Source: DAOTXN01 sp034435435 (lineage in GTDB: Bacteria; Chloroflexota; Anaerolineae; S140-20). Taken from it: 36,881 nt of DNA. Of this stretch, positions 33,369 to 36,881 are shown piece by piece. Position 1 is the first letter of the stretch. Each line of letters opens with the position of its first letter. A program made the position numbers and the translations under genes. The notes beneath the pieces were generated by a model. The model did no database searches, was not told the origin of the DNA, and saw only the letters and a list, made by a program, of their open reading frames with translations. The stretch spans positions 1 to 36,881 of the forward strand of contig DAOTXN010000150.1 of assembly GCA_034435435.1 (NCBI GenBank). The letters are read 5' to 3'.

Positions 33369-34648
33369 GTGACGGAACTCCCGCTGACAAAACCCCGCTG
33401 CCGCAACGGCTGCGCGAGCTGGAAGTGATGATCCAGGTCACGCGCACGCTCACCTCCACCCTGGACGTGGAACGCCTGCTCAAGCTCATCATCCGTATCG
33501 CGGTCGATCTGGTAAACAGCGAGGGCGCTTCCATTATTCTGGAGGACCCACGCACCGGGGCCCTGGTCTTTCGCGCTGCTCACAGTCCCAAGAGCGATGA
33601 ATTGCTCAACATGCAAATCCCCGTCGAAGGCAGCATCGCTGGTACGGTATTCAAAAGTTGTGAACCACTCATTGTACAGGATACCACAAGCGATCCTCGT
33701 CATTACGACCAGGTAGACCGGGACATCGAATTCAGAACGCAGTCGATCTTGGCCGTGCCTATGATGTTCAAAGAGCGCCCCATTGGCGTACTGGAAGCCG
33801 TCAACAAGCTCAACCAGGCTCTATTCGGCGATCACGATGTGCAGACACTCTCTACTCTGGCCGCGCAGGCAGCGGTGGCAATAGAAAACGCCCGTCTGGT
33901 GAACGAGCTCCAGGAGGCTAATGCTCGTCTGGCCGAACTGGACCGGCTCAAGAGCGACTTTATCGCCATCGCCTCGCACGAGTTGCGCACACCGCTGGGG
34001 CTTATTTTGGGCTATGCCTCCTTTTTGCGCGACACCGCCGACGGGACGACCAGCGCTCAACTGGACATGGTGCTTCGGGCCGCCACGCAGCTCAAAGGCC
34101 TCATTGAAGATATGGTCAACTTGACCCACCTAGAAGCGGGCAGCGCCGGGCTTGAACTGTGTGAATTAAATTTGGGAGAGGCTATCCAGGAAGCTATCGA
34201 AGCGCAGCGGCAGTTCGCCGACGCCAAAACGCTGCAGATAATGCCGAGCCTGCCGGCGACCGATATGACTGTGCGCGCCGACCGTGAAAAAATAGGCATC
34301 GTACTGAACAACTTGTTAAACAACGCCATCAAATTCACGCCGCCCGGTGGGCGCATCCAGGTGGCCGTGCGTCCTCAGACGGGCATGGTCGCCGTGTCGG
34401 TCGCCGACACGGGTATCGGCATCCCTGCCGATGAGTTGGGACATATTTTCGACCGCTTCCATCAGGTGGAATCGCACCTCACCCGGCATCAGGGCGGCAT
34501 GGGCCTGGGCTTGTCTATCGCTCGCGGCATGGTCGAGTTGCACGGTGGGCGTATCTGGGCGGAGAGCGTCGAGGGGCGCGGCAGCCGCTTCACATTCACG
34601 TTGCCCATTCTGTGGAAAGACGTCGCACCCGAAAGAGCCAAAGGATGA
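33365..34648 (+). CDS. GAF-domain sensor histidine kinase
   Basis: The 427-residue soluble kinase has an N-terminal helix, a GAF domain (about 30-180, GASIILEDPRTGALVF to VAIENARL), a short coiled coil, a HisKA dimerisation helix with phospho-acceptor His205 in ASHELRTPLG, and a HATPase domain with NNLLNNAIKFT (N box), DTGIGIP (G1), FDRFHQ (F) and GMGLGLSI (G2). No transmembrane segment is present, so the signal is cytoplasmic. There is no response regulator beside it. ATG 33365 overlaps the tlyA stop and its own stop overlaps the STAND gene start, making a tightly coupled three-gene operon. Confidence 0.93.
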   Translation: MSDGTPADKTPLPQRLRELEVMIQVTRTLTSTLDVERLLKLIIRIAVDLVNSEGASIILEDPRTGALVFRAAHSPKSDELLNMQIPVEGSIAGTVFKSCEPLIVQDTTSDPRHYDQVDRDIEFRTQSILAVPMMFKERPIGVLEAVNKLNQALFGDHDVQTLSTLAAQAAVAIENARLVNELQEANARLAELDRLKSDFIAIASHELRTPLGLILGYASFLRDTADGTTSAQLDMVLRAATQLKGLIEDMVNLTHLEAGSAGLELCELNLGEAIQEAIEAQRQFADAKTLQIMPSLPATDMTVRADREKIGIVLNNLLNNAIKFTPPGGRIQVAVRPQTGMVAVSVADTGIGIPADELGHIFDRFHQVESHLTRHQGGMGLGLSIARGMVELHGGRIWAESVEGRGSRFTFTLPILWKDVAPERAKG

Positions 34649-36861
34649 CCAAAGCGCTGCCGATTGCCAATGGTATACTGAGCAACCTGGCCGCCGCTTA
34701 TCCACTCAGCACCGGCGACGGCGCAAGCGACATCAAAATCATCGCCGATCGTCTGGAAGTGCATCCGGGCCATCTGGCGGGCGTACGTCTGGATCCGGCC
34801 CGCATGCATGGCCTGACCACTGTCCGCCGTCGCCGCCCGCATTACCTGTTACCTCCGCGTCCTACGCTGACTGTCAGCCACCCGGCCGAAATGAGTCATT
34901 TGAGCCAAAACGTGCTCAACCGCCAGGTCACAGACCTGTATGGTCCCGACGGCATCGGCAAGAGCGCCCTGGCGGCGACGCTGGCCCACACCCTCGACCT
35001 GCGACATTTTCCCGATGGCGCGGTGTTCATCACGGGCCAGGCGCCTTATCCCGACTTGCTCCAGGCCCTGTTTGACAGTTTTTACGAGTCTGCGCCGCCC
35101 GTCAAGGTCTCGCCTCAGCAGACGCGCGCCTATTTACACAACTTGCGGGTGTGGGTCATCCTGGACGACGTGAAACTGACGCCTCAGCAAACCGATCCCA
35201 TTTTGGACGCGCTGGACGAGGCATCCGTGCTCATCATTGGCCCGGAACGTACTGCTTTGGGGCGAGGGCAGGCCGTGGCGATGAACAGCCCTTCCCGCGC
35301 GGATGCGGTTGAGCTTTTCGAAAAATCCCTGGGGCGCAGGTTGGGCGCCGATGAGATAGAGCCAGTCAACCAGATTTGCGCTGTGCTCAACGATGTACCA
35401 CTGGCTGTCGCGAGTCTTGCAGCTCACGCCGCGCAAACCCAACGCTCGCTGTCTGGCCTGTTCAGCGAAATACAAAGGCACAAAGCCTGGGCGGGACCCG
35501 GCGGCGACCCGGCCATCGGCCCGGCTCTGGAACAGATCGTGCTCTTTTTGGACGAAATCGACCGCCGCATCCTTACGTTGCTGGCCGCTTTTAGCGGGCC
35601 GAGCGCCGCCATCGAGAGCGTGCGCGGTTTGACCCGTCTCGCGCCCGACGACTTTCAGGCCCGCATTCGGCGCCTGCAACAACTTGAGCTCGTGTCAAGC
35701 CTGGCGCCGGCCCCGCGTGGTATTGCAGCGACCACCGGCCTCAAGCCAATGCCGCGCCTGGCCCTGGCGCCGGCCTATTATCACGCGATACGCTCCTGGT
35801 TGGTGGACGACAAAGCGCGCCTCGAAATCGTGCACTATTATGCGGCCCAATTGGGCCGGGGCGCTCAGTTGCCCGGCGACGAGTTGTTCAACCTGTTAGG
35901 GGCCATTGAGGACGCCGCGCACCGTTCGACTGAGCCTTCGAGCCGAGCCTTCGGCGCAAGCCCACAGTCGAACACCCAAGCTGAGAGTGCTCATGAACGT
36001 CACGGGCTATTGGAAGCGCTCAAGCCGATGGTACGAGCCGCCGACCGCAACCTGGCTCGCCTGGGTTGGTGGGCGCAATGGCAACATCTGCTCGACCTGA
36101 CCCGCCGCGCTGCGCAGTCGGGGGGCGACCGTGGATTAGAGGCCTGGGCCATGCACCAGTTAGGATCTCTGCGGGGCGCATCGGCGCTGTTTGCCGACGG
36201 ACCACTGTCGCACCGATCGATTCCAAGAAGCAGTGAGGGGGAGGGGGAGAGAGCGCTGTACTTGCTTGAAACGGCCTACAGATTGCGCCAGACCCTGGGC
36301 GACGCGGTCGGTGCGACTTTGAGCCAACACAATTTGGAGGTGTTGGAGCGTTTGTTACCAGCTCCGGTCTCTGTCCCGGTGGATTCGTCGGCGGCGCCTA
36401 CGCCCGTGATGGGAACAGAGTCGTTGCCGGAGACGCAGGGAGAGGCTGCGTCGGACGAAACGGCCGTCCATCAGCCAAAGCCAGCCCACCGCCGGAGAGT
36501 GCGTGTGGCGCTGTTCGTTGCACTGCTTCTGTGGGGAGCTATCGCGCTGGCTGTGCGGTTGCGCCCCCCTGTCATAGAATCCACGACGCAAGTCACCGGT
36601 CTGGCTCTCTCGTGGGAGTTTGGCGACGCCTGGAATGCTTACGACAACCGGACCTGGACACAGCAGGTGGTCATCGTAGTCGAAGGTGCGGAAGCCGCGG
36701 GCGATTTACGCTACTATGCCAACGGTCAGCCGGTCGGGTCAATGTTCGAGGTCACGCTGCCGCTGTGCGACGGCGCGCGGGGCGCGATCCGTGTCGAGGC
36801 CGCTGATGACCAGAGCGCCGAAATTACCTACGAATTCGACTCACCGTTTTGCCAGGAGTAA
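34645..36861 (+). CDS. STAND-type ATPase with C-terminal transmembrane anchor and outer domain
   Basis: The 738-residue protein has an N-terminal region (1-95) of unknown fold, an NB-ARC/STAND ATPase module with P-loop YGPDGIGKSALA (about 98-109) and Walker B VWVILDDV, a winged-helix/helical region (DEIDRRILTLLAAFSGPSA), and a TPR-like helical stretch. One transmembrane helix (about 619-638, VRVALFVALLLWGAIALAV) and a roughly 100-residue outer domain follow, with two Cys. STAND proteins are signal-triggered switches; the effector is not obvious. ATG 34645 overlaps the kinase stop (ATGA). A 50-base palindrome-flanked insert at 35924-35973 interrupts the helical region. Confidence 0.85.
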   Translation: MTKALPIANGILSNLAAAYPLSTGDGASDIKIIADRLEVHPGHLAGVRLDPARMHGLTTVRRRRPHYLLPPRPTLTVSHPAEMSHLSQNVLNRQVTDLYGPDGIGKSALAATLAHTLDLRHFPDGAVFITGQAPYPDLLQALFDSFYESAPPVKVSPQQTRAYLHNLRVWVILDDVKLTPQQTDPILDALDEASVLIIGPERTALGRGQAVAMNSPSRADAVELFEKSLGRRLGADEIEPVNQICAVLNDVPLAVASLAAHAAQTQRSLSGLFSEIQRHKAWAGPGGDPAIGPALEQIVLFLDEIDRRILTLLAAFSGPSAAIESVRGLTRLAPDDFQARIRRLQQLELVSSLAPAPRGIAATTGLKPMPRLALAPAYYHAIRSWLVDDKARLEIVHYYAAQLGRGAQLPGDELFNLLGAIEDAAHRSTEPSSRAFGASPQSNTQAESAHERHGLLEALKPMVRAADRNLARLGWWAQWQHLLDLTRRAAQSGGDRGLEAWAMHQLGSLRGASALFADGPLSHRSIPRSSEGEGERALYLLETAYRLRQTLGDAVGATLSQHNLEVLERLLPAPVSVPVDSSAAPTPVMGTESLPETQGEAASDETAVHQPKPAHRRRVRVALFVALLLWGAIALAVRLRPPVIESTTQVTGLALSWEFGDAWNAYDNRTWTQQVVIVVEGAEAAGDLRYYANGQPVGSMFEVTLPLCDGARGAIRVEAADDQSAEITYEFDSPFCQE
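35924..35973. repeat. 50-bp element with 9-bp inverted ends inside CDS
   Basis: GTTCGACTG (35924-35932) and CAGTCGAAC (35965-35973) are perfect inverted copies flanking an inner segment with GCCTTCGAGCCGAGCCTTC, itself an imperfect repeat. It encodes a Ser/Pro-rich stretch (TEPSSRAFGASPQSNTQ) unlike the helices around it and keeps the frame open. Confidence 0.65.
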
Positions 36862-36862
36862 C

Positions 36863-36881
36863 GTGCGACGCACCCAGCAAG
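36863..36881 (+). CDS. Possible start of next gene (partial)
   Basis: GTG at 36863 begins 1 base after the STAND gene stop and has AGGAG (36854-36858) 4 bases upstream. Only six codons (MRRTQQ) are in the window, so product and reality are uncertain. Confidence 0.35.

Noticed and set aside
36211..36260. G-rich stretch in the STAND gene as a further repeat insert
   Set aside because: Low-complexity GAGGGG sequence without clear unit boundaries or inverted ends.

Overview
The window is a GC-rich bacterial chromosome segment that most resembles Chloroflexota, probably an Anaerolineae-type lineage. This is an inference from gene content: large Ser/Thr kinase-STAND-WD40 proteins, secreted proteins ending in a Tyr-Leu-Pro-hydrophobic-basic tail, many short palindromic and tandem-heptamer repeats, and PreP, TlyA and MttB-type genes side by side. 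I saw no rRNA, tRNA, CRISPR array, transposase or phage gene. Coding density is high and no gene-free stretch exceeds about 210 bases.

Layout. (1) 1-2.6 kb: a GyrI-like protein and recA on the minus strand, divergent from a cation diffusion facilitator; the two -35 boxes overlap back to back. (2) 2.6-8.85 kb, minus strand: a partner-switching signalling operon. Its order is a zinc-ribbon/degenerate cyclase/AAA/TPR protein, an RsbW-like kinase, a STAS antagonist and two paralogous membrane-anchored RsbU-like phosphatases. No sigma factor is present. (3) 9.0-17.4 kb, plus strand: a 1645-residue XRE-kinase-nSTAND-WD40 membrane protein followed closely by three secreted proteins and a hairpin terminator. 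(4) 17.5-20.2 kb, plus strand: a SAM methyltransferase and a helicase-C3-like protein. (5) 20.2-24.4 kb, minus strand: a HicB-like protein, a PIG-L deacetylase, an M16C presequence-type protease and a 53-residue Cys-rich protein. (6) 24.6-31.8 kb: a probable methylated-amine or betaine locus. A BHMT-like homocysteine methyltransferase and a sarcosine-oxidase-like flavoenzyme are translationally coupled on plus. Converging on them are a non-pyrrolysine MttB, its corrinoid protein, a HyuA-type ASKHA protein and a MerR-XRE-cupin regulator on minus. (7) 31.9-36.9 kb: a small zinc-ribbon protein on minus, divergent from a tlyA / GAF-histidine kinase / STAND-ATPase operon coupled by ATGA overlaps.

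Four threads deserve attention. Three promoters sit exactly 7 bases upstream of an in-frame start codon, which suggests leaderless mRNAs. Short palindromes and tandem heptamers occur inside reading frames and at gene starts and ends, mostly in loops or linkers of modular proteins. The cyclase-like domain heading the partner-switching operon has lost its transition-state Asn. The methylated-amine region combines a zinc/homocysteine route, an oxidase route and a corrinoid route in one place. All functional statements rest on motif recognition by eye; no database search was run.
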